DNA from: Hoeflea marina
GTDB lineage: Bacteria > Pseudomonadota > Alphaproteobacteria > Rhizobiales > Rhizobiaceae
Reading direction: 5' to 3'
DNA: 64,000 nt
Assembly (NCBI RefSeq): GCF_003182275.1
Contig: NZ_QGTR01000002.1
Span: forward strand, 372,001 to 436,000
Shown here: piece by piece, positions 45,401 through 54,568 of the stretch
Numbering within the stretch: the stretch's first letter is position 1
Layout: each line of letters begins with the position of its first letter
The notes under the pieces: generated by a model
Seen by the model: only the letters and a program-made list of their open reading frames with translations
Told to the model about the DNA's origin: nothing
Databases searched by the model: none
Made by a program: the position numbers and the translations under genes

Positions 45401-48400
45401 TTAACCCGCCACGAGCCGCTCAATTTCACTAACGATCGTGGCCTCGGATACGCGTGACTTGACCAGCGCCGATGCCACCGACTTTCCAACTTCCTCCGAC
45501 ATTTCGCTTGCGGACAGGATCATGACCGGGATCGGTGGGCCGGCGCGCTCGGCGAGGGTTCGCAGCAGATCGAAACCTGACCCCTCGGCGAATTCTATGT
45601 CCAGAACGATCAGGTCGAACCTCTGATCCGCAAGAAGGCTCTCCGCGTCCTTGAGCGTGGGTGCCGTGACCAGGTCGATTTTGCCCTGCAGCGACAGGGC
45701 GAGGATGCCGCTGAGATCTTCGTCGTCCTCCACATGCAGCAGTGTCGGCGCCTCCGTCTGCCGAACATGCAGCAGCACAGGTGCAGGTTGGCCGCTCTCG
45801 GTCGCATCGGTCAGGGAGTCGGCTGCAGCAAGCGGAAAATCGACCCAGAATGTGGCCCCGTGACCGACCTCGCTTTCGAAGCCGATCGCGCCCCCCATCT
45901 GGTCCACAATCTGCTTGCTGATGTGAAGCCCCAGGCCGCTGCCACCCTTGACGCGGGTCGATGAGCCGTCGCCCTGGGAGAACTTTCCGAAAATCCGGGT
46001 CCGGAAACTCGGATCGATCCCCGCGCCCTGGTCCTTGACAGAAATTCGGACGCGCTGCTGCTGCATCCGGCTGGCGGAGACTTCGACCTGACCGCCCTTG
46101 TGCGAAAACTTGGCCGCATTCGACAGCAGGTTCGCCATGACTTGCGCCAGCCGCACCTGATCCACATTCACCAGCAGATCCGAATCGATCTCGGTGGCGC
46201 GAATTTTCACGCCCAGCTTCTCGGCATAGGGTTCGTTCGCCTCGATTGCCTGCATCAACAGCGGCTCCAGCGCCTCTCGCTTCACATCGAACCGCATCTG
46301 ACCGGAGGCGATCTTGTCGATGTCGAGGATATCGTTGATGAGCAGCGTCAGCCGTTCGCAATTATTGCGGGCGATGTTGATGAGATGATTGGCCTTCTCC
46401 GGCAGGGCGCCGGACATTGACCCGGTGATCAGCCCGAGTGCGCCCCGGATTGAGGTCAGAGGCGTGCGCAGCTCGTGATTGACGATGGAGACGAATTCGG
46501 ATTTCATTCGCTCGACTTCCTTGCGTTTGGTCAGATCTACCATCACGAACAGATATCCGGTTGTCTCGTGTGCCTCATTGTGCAGCGAGGTCACGGTCGA
46601 CTGCACCGGGAGGCGGCTGCCATCCTTCCGGATGCAGGTCCATTCGTTTTCATCGACACCGATGGCGTCGACCTTGCTGATCAGGGTCTGGAAGCCTGGT
46701 TCAATGGCGTCGTCCAGCTCTGAAGCCAGCGTCCGCGCGCGGTCGATTATTTCCTGCGGCTCGTGCCAGAGAACAGGGGTTTCGAGGCCTATCACTTGAT
46801 CAGGAAAGTAGCCCAGCGTGCCGGCGGCGGCGTCATTGAAGACGATCACTTTACCGCCCATGTCGGTGGCCACGATCATGTTCTCGGTGCTGGCGAGGAT
46901 CGCCGCGCGCAGCATGCTGGCTTCCCGCAGGGCCTGGGCGGCGACGACGGCCTCGCTGGTGTCGCGAATGGTGCCGACGAAAAGCCGCGTGCCGTCGAGC
47001 ATCATTTCGTTGACCGAGAGATCGATCGGAAATACCGAACCGTCCTTGCGCATGGCGCTGACCTGGCGGCCAATGCCGATAACCTTCCTGGTGCCTGTTT
47101 TCAGATACTGGCCAAGGAAGCCGTCATGGCCGCTGCGGTAGGGCTGGGGCATCAGCATTTTGATGTTCTGGCCAACCAGCTCTTCGAGCGTGAAGCCGAA
47201 CAGGCGCAGCCCCGCCGGATTGATGGATTCGATCACCCCCGAGGCGTTGATGGTCAGAACACCTTCGGAGACCGTGTTCAACACGGTCGAATTGCGGATC
47301 GCTTCCTGTCGGATGCGGTCGGTCGACCTTTCCAGATGGGTCGTCTTCATTCTCGAGACGAAAGTCATGTGTGCGGCAACGGCCGAAAGCAACGCGATCA
47401 GGAAGCCGGAGATAAGGGCCGAATCGGGCAGCAGTGTTCTATGCGACTTGAGAAACGGCTCGGTCGGGGTGGTCCGGATCGTCCACAATTTGTCGAGGAT
47501 CTGGATCGGGCGATCCAGCGACCAGCCGCCGGCGACAGGTTGCGCCAGGTTGCCAAATTCAAACTCCTTTTCGTCATTGAAGGTGACCATGAAGCGGTAG
47601 CGCTCCAGTGTCTCGGCGAGAATATGGCTGCTGAAAAGTTCACCCACCGAAAAAATCACGGCGAGATAGCTGCCCGGTTGCCCGTCGGTGTCGAACGGCA
47701 GGTAGGTGACGAATGCACTTTCGCCATTTGATAACCGTATCGGCAGGCTTGCCTTGGGAATGGTTCGGCGGACCGCATCCAATGCCAGGTCCCGCTGCGG
47801 CTGGCTCAGAATGGCGTCGATCCAGATCGTGCGCTCGTTGCTGGACGATTGCGCGACTTGCAGCAGGTTCCCGCCCGGTCCGACCCAAGCCAGAGCTCGG
47901 AGCCCCTTGAGATCCTTGAGGTACTTGCGCGCATCGGCTTGCCAGAGAGCGTCCGGCATGTCGGCATCCGCTTCCATTCTTCCACTCATGCGTTTGAGGG
48001 CCGAGATCTTGCCTTTGGTTTCCGCTGCAATCAGCAGATCGATCTTGTTCGTCTCGCTTGAGATCAGGGTGTGGACGTAATTGATCTCCTTTTCGTCCAG
48101 CGCGCGATAGAGCCACGCCGATCCGGCAGCCAAAACCACGAATGCCAATGCGGGCAACGCCAGCGCCTTCGCGCCGGGCCGGTTTTCATCGACCCGCGCT
48201 TCTCGGACTTTCGCGACCAGCAGGAACAGCCCGAGGAAGAACGTGACCAACAGGCCGCCGGCAAGGATGAACAATGGTGTGCTGCTCTGCCAGCGCTGTT
48301 CGAACCCACGAGTACTTTCCCAGATCACCAGCCATTTCTGCTGCATGACATCGAGATGCTCGCGCTTTTCGAACAAAGCCTTGTATCCATCAGCATACAG

Positions 48401-49225
48401 GACATTGCTGTCATAGATCAGCGCCTCGGGGTTTTCCGAGCGGCCGTCGTAGATCCGCAGGTTGATGGTGTTGCCCTGGCTCTTCGTCAGTTCCTTCATG
48501 AAGTTGCGGGCGATGAACGTGGCGTAGACCCAACCGTCGAAGGCGGACGGGGCCTGCGCCGATACCGAATCCGGCTGATCCCGATAGATCGGATACATGA
48601 GCAGGAAGCCGGGCGTCTTTTCCTCGTCCTGAACCAGGATGATCCGCTTCGTGATCGCGGGCTTTCCGGTGTCGCGTGCCAACTCGGCCGCCTGCTTGCG
48701 GTGCGCTTCGAAGGCGACGTTCAGGCCTATCGCCTGACGGTTGGCGAGTTCCGGCTCGTTGTAGGTCACAACATAATTGCCGCCCGCCACGCCTTTGGGG
48801 TGAATCTCGAAATTTGGTGCGCCCTCGGCGCGGATGCTGCTCAGAAAGCCGGCAATCTCGTCATCGCGCAGCGACGAGATTTTTCCCAAGCCGGTTATCC
48901 CGGGAAGATTGGTGCCGATGTTGAGGGTGTTGACGTAACGCCGCCATTCGTCGCGGGAGACATAGTCGGATCCCTGGAAATAGGCGGTCCCGCCCAGAAG
49001 CGCGTTTTCATAGGAGCCGATACGGCTCAGCAGCGCCTTCTTGCTTTCCAGCGCAAGCGATTCAAACTGAACTCCCTCTTTCTCATTGGTGGCGTCGGAG
49101 GAGACTTTCCAGGCATAGTAAGTCAGGCCTAGGGGGATCAGCAAAAAAGCCATCATGGCGATGGACAGGCGGTTCAGTGTTCCACCGGGCCGGGTCCGGC
49201 CAGGCATTTCGCCAATCTGAACCAT
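45401..49225 (-). CDS. Hybrid sensor histidine kinase (CHASE-PAS-PAS-HisKA-HATPase-REC)
   Basis: A 1274-residue membrane kinase. One transmembrane helix near residue 20 precedes a CHASE-type periplasmic domain (ITGLGKISSLRDDEIAGF). Two helices lie around 310-370, a second extracytoplasmic region follows, and a fourth helix is near 605. Cytoplasmic parts are two PAS domains (VLNTVSEGVLTINASGVIES; ENMIVATDMGGKVIVFNDAA), HisKA (SIVNHELRTPLTSIRG), HATPase (NLLSNAAKFSHKGG, GSGLGLHISKQIV) and a C-terminal receiver (LLHVEDDEDL, IVLDIEFAEGSG). It is the likely input of the relay formed with the Hpt, REC and GGDEF proteins nearby. Confidence 0.93.
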   Translation of the reverse strand: MVQIGEMPGRTRPGGTLNRLSIAMMAFLLIPLGLTYYAWKVSSDATNEKEGVQFESLALESKKALLSRIGSYENALLGGTAYFQGSDYVSRDEWRRYVNTLNIGTNLPGITGLGKISSLRDDEIAGFLSSIRAEGAPNFEIHPKGVAGGNYVVTYNEPELANRQAIGLNVAFEAHRKQAAELARDTGKPAITKRIILVQDEEKTPGFLLMYPIYRDQPDSVSAQAPSAFDGWVYATFIARNFMKELTKSQGNTINLRIYDGRSENPEALIYDSNVLYADGYKALFEKREHLDVMQQKWLVIWESTRGFEQRWQSSTPLFILAGGLLVTFFLGLFLLVAKVREARVDENRPGAKALALPALAFVVLAAGSAWLYRALDEKEINYVHTLISSETNKIDLLIAAETKGKISALKRMSGRMEADADMPDALWQADARKYLKDLKGLRALAWVGPGGNLLQVAQSSSNERTIWIDAILSQPQRDLALDAVRRTIPKASLPIRLSNGESAFVTYLPFDTDGQPGSYLAVIFSVGELFSSHILAETLERYRFMVTFNDEKEFEFGNLAQPVAGGWSLDRPIQILDKLWTIRTTPTEPFLKSHRTLLPDSALISGFLIALLSAVAAHMTFVSRMKTTHLERSTDRIRQEAIRNSTVLNTVSEGVLTINASGVIESINPAGLRLFGFTLEELVGQNIKMLMPQPYRSGHDGFLGQYLKTGTRKVIGIGRQVSAMRKDGSVFPIDLSVNEMMLDGTRLFVGTIRDTSEAVVAAQALREASMLRAAILASTENMIVATDMGGKVIVFNDAAAGTLGYFPDQVIGLETPVLWHEPQEIIDRARTLASELDDAIEPGFQTLISKVDAIGVDENEWTCIRKDGSRLPVQSTVTSLHNEAHETTGYLFVMVDLTKRKEVERMKSEFVSIVNHELRTPLTSIRGALGLITGSMSGALPEKANHLINIARNNCERLTLLINDILDIDKIASGQMRFDVKREALEPLLMQAIEANEPYAEKLGVKIRATEIDSDLLVNVDQVRLAQVMANLLSNAAKFSHKGGQVEVSASRMQQQRVRISVKDQGAGIDPSFRTRIFGKFSQGDGSSTRVKGGSGLGLHISKQIVDQMGGAIGFESEVGHGATFWVDFPLAAADSLTDATESGQPAPVLLHVRQTEAPTLLHVEDDEDLSGILALSLQGKIDLVTAPTLKDAESLLADQRFDLIVLDIEFAEGSGFDLLRTLAERAGPPIPVMILSASEMSEEVGKSVASALVKSRVSEATIVSEIERLVAG

Positions 49226-49884
49226 CTCTTGGGTCTCTCTTTCCAGTTTGACTGCGCCGCGTCGACCAAAGGCGCAACTTGGCGTTATGGGACCGGCGGA
49301 GATCCCAATCGGATCTGGAACGAGAAAATTACCCAGAAAAATATCGGATGCCTCGCCGGTTGCCTCGCGCGACGGTCGTCAGAAAGCATCGGGAGTTTAT
49401 TGCGCGGTTCCCGGGCGCTATAAGCTCATAATTACCCAAGGCCACAAGATACGAATTGAACTCACTAAAACAGATCGCGTTCTTAGTTCGATCACAATCC
49501 CTCACATAATAGAGTTCCTGCACTCGAATACAACGACCACTTCTAGCCAATGTGTTTTCACCGTTCTCACCGTCTCTCGCGCATCGTTGCAGAAGACCTG
49601 TTCGAAGACGACAGGCAGCTGACCCTCGTCGATATCGTCATTGTGGCTTGTCGAGCAGCGCCGGCGCCGGTCCAGCAGCGCCGGCGCCGGCATCGAGGAC
49701 CGCCGCCTGATGCAGCCGGGAAGAAATGCCGATTGCTTACGAAATCTTCAGCATGCCTTCGAGAAGATTCTCTCCGGGCCGCAGGGCGCGCGATTCCATT
49801 AAGCCTCTGTTTACGAGGCGAGCATACCCGTTGCTACGAAGGTGGGACCGGTGCGGTTGCCACCCGGGTTCTGGGAGCGGTCAC
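49226..49884. other. Gene-free region with moderately AT-rich core
   Basis: A 659-bp gap between the kinase gene start and the TadG-like gene. About 49400-49560 is AT-richer than its surroundings and may hold the divergent promoters. Open frames here are short and unconvincing. A two-unit tandem repeat lies at 49651-49690. Confidence 0.5.
49651..49690. repeat. 20-bp tandem repeat, two units
   Basis: Units 49651-49670 and 49671-49690 differ at one base (the third position). Each contains AGCAGCGCCGGCGCCGG. They lie in the non-coding leader of the TadG-like gene. Function is unknown; the GC-rich self-complementary core could fold. Confidence 0.8.
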
Positions 49885-51489
49885 ATGCTGAGGCGGTTTG
49901 GGGAGTTCGGGCGTCTTCTCGCGTGCGAGCGCGGCAATTTCGGCATCATGATGGCGGTGCTGGCGCCGACGCTGTTCGGCGCGGCCGGGCTGGCCGTCGA
50001 CTACACCAACATGGCGCGCGCCAGGGTGGAGCTGCAGAACTCGGTGGATGCCGCCGTTCTGGCCGCATCGCGAAAGACCAGCAGCGTCGCCGACCGCAAG
50101 ACCACCTATCAGCAGACGCTGTCGGCGCAGCTGGCCGCCAATCCGGACATGACGCTCGCCAGCCAGAGCATCGACCTCAAGATCGGCATCAACTACATCG
50201 AATCCACGGGCCACGCGTCGGCCACCATCCCGCTGATGTTCATCGGCAAGTTCATGCCCAACACCGTCTCCGTGACCGCCTCGACTTATTTCTCCACCCG
50301 TGACATCGAGCTGGCGATCGCGCTCGACAACACCGGCTCGATGGGCACCGGCGGCATCTCGGCACTCAAATCGGCCTCGCATGCGCTCATCGATGCGCTG
50401 AGCTCGATCGACACCAGCACCCAGAGCCTCAAGGTCGGCCTCGTGCCCTTCGTCACCGCCGTCAACGTCAATGGCGACGGCTTTGACGCGAGCTGGATCG
50501 ACACTACCGGCAAGGGGCTCTACAACGGCTGGACCTTCCTGACCGACGCCCAGCGCACCAAGCGGAAATCCAGCGGCAACAACAACTCGGATTTCACCGC
50601 CGCCACCTATCCGCACCACAGCAATCTGTTCGCCTGGTCGAAGACCACCTGGAAGGGCTGCGTCGAGGCCCGCCCCGCGCCCTACAACACCAACGTGGAC
50701 GCACCCGACCCGGCCAAGCCGAACACGCTGTTCGTGCCCTATTTCGCCGCCGACGAGCCGGGCAACCGGAGCAGCGCCGGCGGCAACAGCGCCACCGCGT
50801 TCAACAATTCCTGGCTCAACGACAGCGTGTCCGGCGACGATGCCTCGGTCCAGCGTTCGACAGCCAAGTACAAGAGCGAAACCGCGGTGACCAAGGATTT
50901 CAAGGACACGACGGGGCCGCTGACGCTCGGCCCGAACCGTGCCTGCCCGACGCCGATCGTGCCGTTGACCTCCACCCTGTCCAAGGTCAACACCGGCATT
51001 GACGCCATGCAGTACTGGAACGGATCGGGCACCAACATCGCCGAGGGCCTGGCCTGGGGGTGGCGGCTGCTCTCGCCGACCGCGCCCTACACCGAGGCGG
51101 CCGACTTCGATACCGAAAAGGTCTCGAAGATCCTGGTCATCATGACCGACGGCACCAATGTGTCCTACGGCTCGAGCAGCACCGTCAACAAGTCGGACTA
51201 CGGCTCCTACGGCTTCCTGTCCGACAAGCGCATCAACTCGACCACCACCCAATCCGACGCCGAGGCCTATCTCAACACATCGACCGCCAGCATGTGCACG
51301 GAGATCAAGAAGCTCGGAATCGAGGTCTATACGGTGCTCTACAACACGACAGCGTCCTCCGTGGTGACGATGTTCACCAACTGCGCCACGCGCAAGGAGA
51401 ACTTCTTCATGGCCAGCGACGTTGCCTCGCTCAAGAGCGCCTTCTCCGCGATCGGCCAATCGGTGTCGGGCGTCCGGCTGACCAATTGA
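49885..51489 (+). CDS. TadG-like pilus assembly protein with vWA domain
   Basis: A 534-residue protein. The N-terminal TadE/TadG-type segment (ERGNFGIMMAVLAPTLFGAA, a single membrane helix, then LAVDYTNMARARVELQNSVD) leads into a von Willebrand A domain. That domain has a MIDAS-like motif IALDNTGSMGTGG and a second metal site in ILVIMTDGTNVSYGSS. It is probably anchored in the inner membrane with the vWA domain outside. Such proteins belong to Flp/Tad pilus systems, but no other tad gene is in the window. ATG 49885 follows GGGAG. Confidence 0.87.
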   Translation: MLRRFGEFGRLLACERGNFGIMMAVLAPTLFGAAGLAVDYTNMARARVELQNSVDAAVLAASRKTSSVADRKTTYQQTLSAQLAANPDMTLASQSIDLKIGINYIESTGHASATIPLMFIGKFMPNTVSVTASTYFSTRDIELAIALDNTGSMGTGGISALKSASHALIDALSSIDTSTQSLKVGLVPFVTAVNVNGDGFDASWIDTTGKGLYNGWTFLTDAQRTKRKSSGNNNSDFTAATYPHHSNLFAWSKTTWKGCVEARPAPYNTNVDAPDPAKPNTLFVPYFAADEPGNRSSAGGNSATAFNNSWLNDSVSGDDASVQRSTAKYKSETAVTKDFKDTTGPLTLGPNRACPTPIVPLTSTLSKVNTGIDAMQYWNGSGTNIAEGLAWGWRLLSPTAPYTEAADFDTEKVSKILVIMTDGTNVSYGSSSTVNKSDYGSYGFLSDKRINSTTTQSDAEAYLNTSTASMCTEIKKLGIEVYTVLYNTTASSVVTMFTNCATRKENFFMASDVASLKSAFSAIGQSVSGVRLTN

Positions 51490-51601
51490 CCGCTCATCCC
51501 GGTCTCGGCTTTCGACAGTCGGGACGAAAGGGGCTATCCTCGCTGCGATCCGTGATGGATCGGGCGGCGGGAATCGGCCCGCCAGCGATCGGGAGGGACG
51601 C

Positions 51602-52051
51602 ATGCTTCGCCTTGCTTCAACTGTATGTCTGGCGCTGGGACTGATCGGCGCAGCCGCGGGCGCGGCTTTCGCCGGGGGCCAGTCCACCAGCTATGTCTTC
51701 GACGGCAGTTTCGAGGACGCCGCCTTCGGCGTCGAGAACGCCATCGTCAACAAGGGCCTCGTCGTCGACCATGTCAGCCATGTCGGCGACATGCTCAGCC
51801 GCACCGGCGAGGACCTCGGCAGCGATGTCGAACTGTTCAAGGCCGCCAGCATCTACCTGTTCTGCTCGGCCAGGCTTTCGCGCCAGGTGATGGAGGCCGA
51901 TCCCGGAAACATCGCCAATTGTCCCTATGGCGTTTTCGTCACCGACCGCGACGGCCGCGTCGAGATCGGTTACCGCAACATGCCCGAGCCCAGCATGGCG
52001 CCGGTGGCGGAGCTGCTCGACAGCATCGCCCGCGAAGCCGCGGGCCAATAA
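51602..52051 (+). CDS. Exported DUF302-domain protein
   Basis: A 149-residue protein with a signal peptide (cleavage near GAAFA) and a DUF302 domain (ENAIVNKGLVVDHVSHVGDM, then MEADPGNIANCPYGVFV). DUF302 proteins often occur near sulfur or respiratory genes, but none are adjacent here. Two cysteines (LFCSARL and ANCPYG) are conserved-looking. GGGAGG lies upstream of the ATG. Function is unknown. The 170 bp between its stop and the first small peptide gene contain no other recognisable gene. Confidence 0.85.
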   Translation: MLRLASTVCLALGLIGAAAGAAFAGGQSTSYVFDGSFEDAAFGVENAIVNKGLVVDHVSHVGDMLSRTGEDLGSDVELFKAASIYLFCSARLSRQVMEADPGNIANCPYGVFVTDRDGRVEIGYRNMPEPSMAPVAELLDSIAREAAGQ

Positions 52052-52221
52052 AGCCGGTCGCGACCGCCCCCGGGCGTCGCCAGAGTGGCCGGGCCCGCAT
52101 CTCCGCCGGCGCCGGAAGGTGAGGTGACCCGGTACTTTACATCGGGCCCGGCAGATGGAATCATCCCGTATCGTGAATCGACCGTCCGGCAATGTCGCCA
52201 TGTCAAAGCGGAGACCCATCA

Positions 52222-52323
52222 ATGCCACGCAAGCCCTATCTGAAGCCCAGCCTGACAAAGCATTCCCTGAAATTGCAGACGGTGACGGCGGCCACGCCTC
52301 CGTCCCAGATCAAGCCCGTCTGA
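52222..52323 (+). CDS. Small RiPP-precursor-like peptide 1
   Basis: A 33-codon gene with ATG preceded by GGAGA at 8-bp spacing. Residues 6-24 read YLKPSLTKHSLKLQTVTAA; the tail is TPPSQIKPV. The second small peptide (54901-54996) shares 11 of those 19 positions, including Tyr, Lys-Pro, Leu, Lys and V-T-A-A, but has a different tail. A conserved leader with YxxPxL and a Thr near the leader/core border plus a variable core is the pattern of RiPP precursors. It lies 182 bp before the ligase gene. No modifying enzyme of a known RiPP class is adjacent, so the class is undefined. Confidence 0.7.
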   Translation: MPRKPYLKPSLTKHSLKLQTVTAATPPSQIKPV

Positions 52324-52471
52324 GGCGGTCGCGGGCGAGGCTGCATGAAACCTGGGGCAGCGGGCCGGCACGGTCCGTTGCCTTTGTCCGTCCGCGGCAC
52401 CGCCGGCTGACAATCCGGTGATGGATCCAGAAGTCTGTTTGCGCCGGACGCATTTCATGATCTGATCGACA

Positions 52472-52500
52472 CGGCGACCGGAGCGAAGCTCCGGTCGCCG
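52472..52500 (+). other. Strong hairpin between peptide 1 and ligase genes
   Basis: A 13-bp perfect stem (52472-52484 with 52488-52500) with a GAA triloop, ending 5 bp before the ligase ATG. There is no T-run, so it is not a classical terminator. In RiPP operons a hairpin after the precursor gene commonly reduces expression of downstream enzymes or stabilises the precursor mRNA (established pattern); here that role is inferred. Confidence 0.75.
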
Positions 52501-52505
52501 GCCTG

Positions 52506-53975
52506 ATGCCAGGATCTGATGCAGCAAGGGTGCGCGTGAACCGAACCGATCCCTCCCTTTGTTCCATGCTCGGCGCCGTTCCCGGGACAGCCGCGCTTGT
52601 CGATGTCAGGAGCGGCGAGCGTGTCGGCAAGGCGCGGCTCGTCGAGCTTGTCGCACGCCGCACCGGCGAATTCGCCGACATCGGGGTGAGACGCGGCGAC
52701 CGTGTCATCGTCGCCGAGGCCAATCCGCTGCAATACCTCGTCTCGATCTTGGCCTGCTGGGCCGGCGGCCATGTGGCGGTCGCGGTCAACCCGGCCATCT
52801 CCGCTCACGAGCAGCAGAATGTCATCGACATGACCGGTGCGACCTGTTTTCGCGGCGACTGCAGGGCAATCGTCGCGCAGGCGGAGGAGCCGGAGACCGC
52901 GGCGCCGTCGCCGCTGCATCCCGACGAGCCCGCCCTCATCCTGATGACATCGGGCACCACCGGCCGGCCCAAGGGCATCGTGCATTCGCTGCGCGGGCTG
53001 ACGGCGCGGATCGCGCTGAACATTGCCCATCTCGGACGACCCGTGCTCAGCGACACGCTCTGCATGTTGCCGGTGTTCTTCGGTCATGGCCTCATCGGCA
53101 ACGTGCTCACGCCGCTTCATGCCGGCGGCACGGTGCTGATGTGGCCGACGCCGGACATGGCCGAGCTGCGTGGCCTCGGCGCGCTCATCGACGACCACCG
53201 CATCCGTTTTCTCTCCTCCGTGCCGACCATGTGGAAGATGGCGCTGCGCCTTGCCGAACAGCCGAAGCGACCGCTTGAACGCATCCATATTGGCTCCGCC
53301 CCGCTGTCCGCCGGCCTGTGGCAGCAGGTCTGCGACTGGGGAGGCACAAGGCAGGTCTTCAACATGTTCGGGATGACGGAGACCGCCAACTGGATCGGCG
53401 GCGGTGCGATCGACGAGGGCGGTGCCCGCGACGGCCATGTCGGGCAGATGTGGGGCGGGAGCGCGGCCATCCTCGCCGACACCGGCGACATTCTCCCCTA
53501 TGGTCGCGGCGAGGTGCTGGTCCAGACGCCCTCGATCATGCTCGGCTACTGGCGCCGTCCCGATCTCGACGCCGAAGCCTTCATCGGCAACTGGTTCCGC
53601 ACCGGCGACATCGGCGTGCTCGACGAGGCCGGAACGCTGGCGCTGACCGGCCGCATCAAGACCGAGATCAACCGCGCCGGGATCAAGATCCAGGCCGAGG
53701 AGATCGACATGCTGCTCGAACGCCACGAGGCGGTCGCCGAGGCCTGCGGCTTCGGCATTCCCGACCCGGTGTCCGGCGAGGCGGTCGCCGCTGCCGTCGT
53801 GCTGAAGGCCGGCGCCGAAGCCGATCCGGAAGCCCTCAAGGCCTGGTGCCGGCGGCAAGCCCGGCCGGATGCCGTGCCGGCGCGGATCGCCATCGTCGAG
53901 GCGATTCCGCGCAACGATCGCGGCAAGGTGGTCCGGGCCGATGTCCGGGCGTTCGTTGAAGGGCGGATGTCGTGA
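52506..53975 (+). CDS. ANL-superfamily adenylate-forming ligase (acyl-CoA/acyl-ACP synthetase-like)
   Basis: A 489-residue adenylating enzyme. Core motifs are intact: LILMTSGTTGRPKGI (A3), NMFGMTET (A5), WFRTGDIG (A7), TGRIKTEINRAGIKIQ (A8) and IPRNDRGKVVR with the A10 lysine. It would activate a carboxylic acid, most simply a fatty or aryl acid, and load it onto CoA or the ACP encoded two genes downstream. ATG 52506 abuts the hairpin without a clear ribosome site; GTG 52536 preceded by AAGGG is a good alternative. It overlaps the GNAT gene by 4 bp (GTGA). Confidence 0.88.
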   Translation: MPGSDAARVRVNRTDPSLCSMLGAVPGTAALVDVRSGERVGKARLVELVARRTGEFADIGVRRGDRVIVAEANPLQYLVSILACWAGGHVAVAVNPAISAHEQQNVIDMTGATCFRGDCRAIVAQAEEPETAAPSPLHPDEPALILMTSGTTGRPKGIVHSLRGLTARIALNIAHLGRPVLSDTLCMLPVFFGHGLIGNVLTPLHAGGTVLMWPTPDMAELRGLGALIDDHRIRFLSSVPTMWKMALRLAEQPKRPLERIHIGSAPLSAGLWQQVCDWGGTRQVFNMFGMTETANWIGGGAIDEGGARDGHVGQMWGGSAAILADTGDILPYGRGEVLVQTPSIMLGYWRRPDLDAEAFIGNWFRTGDIGVLDEAGTLALTGRIKTEINRAGIKIQAEEIDMLLERHEAVAEACGFGIPDPVSGEAVAAAVVLKAGAEADPEALKAWCRRQARPDAVPARIAIVEAIPRNDRGKVVRADVRAFVEGRMS

Positions 53976-54568
53976 AGCGCCCCGCCGCCACGCGCGTCGG
54001 GCTTGGCGACCCGCTGGAGACGGCGCGTTTCATCCTCAGGCCGCTCGGATACATCGAGGCCTTCCGGCTGACCGCCTCCTGGCGCAACGATCCGGAGGTG
54101 CTGATCGCCCTGTTCCAGTCGCTCAAGCCCCGTTCGCTGCGCAAATGGATGCGCTCGCCGCTGCTGCCGCGGCCAAAGGTCCGCTTCGCCTATGCCATCA
54201 TCGACAGGGAAAGCGGCCGGTCCATCGGCGTGCACACCGTGGCGTTGTCGGGCTACCGATCAGCCTATTTCACCGTGGCGGTGAGCGACAGGGACTGGTG
54301 GGGAAAGGGCGCCGTGCTCGAGACCCGGGCAACGCTGATCAACCATTTCATCCGCCATGCGGGCACGGAGCGCTTCTTCGGCATGGTGCATGGCCGCAAC
54401 CTGTCCTCGATCTTCAATTACCAGCGGCTGGGGTTTTCCCATGTGGGAAGCTGGCACCGGCACAAGCAGGATCCGGTCAGCGGCGAGATTTTCGACGTGG
54501 TGCTGTTCGAGTTGTTCCGGGAGCAGTGGCAGGCCGGACCCTTTGCGGAGGCGATCGATGAACCATGA
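53972..54568 (+). CDS. GNAT-family acyltransferase
   Basis: A 198-residue GNAT protein. The acyl-CoA binding turn is in VSDRDWWGKGAVLETRATLI and the C-terminal half has NLSSIFNYQRLGFSHVGSWH, as in RimJ/RimL-like enzymes. The start is a GTG overlapping the ligase stop, and the gene overlaps the ACP gene by 11 bp, so the three are translationally coupled. Known GNAT enzymes in goadvionin and selidamide biosynthesis attach fatty acyl groups to RiPP peptides. A similar acyl transfer to the small peptides here is a hypothesis. Confidence 0.85.
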   Translation: MKRPAATRVGLGDPLETARFILRPLGYIEAFRLTASWRNDPEVLIALFQSLKPRSLRKWMRSPLLPRPKVRFAYAIIDRESGRSIGVHTVALSGYRSAYFTVAVSDRDWWGKGAVLETRATLINHFIRHAGTERFFGMVHGRNLSSIFNYQRLGFSHVGSWHRHKQDPVSGEIFDVVLFELFREQWQAGPFAEAIDEP

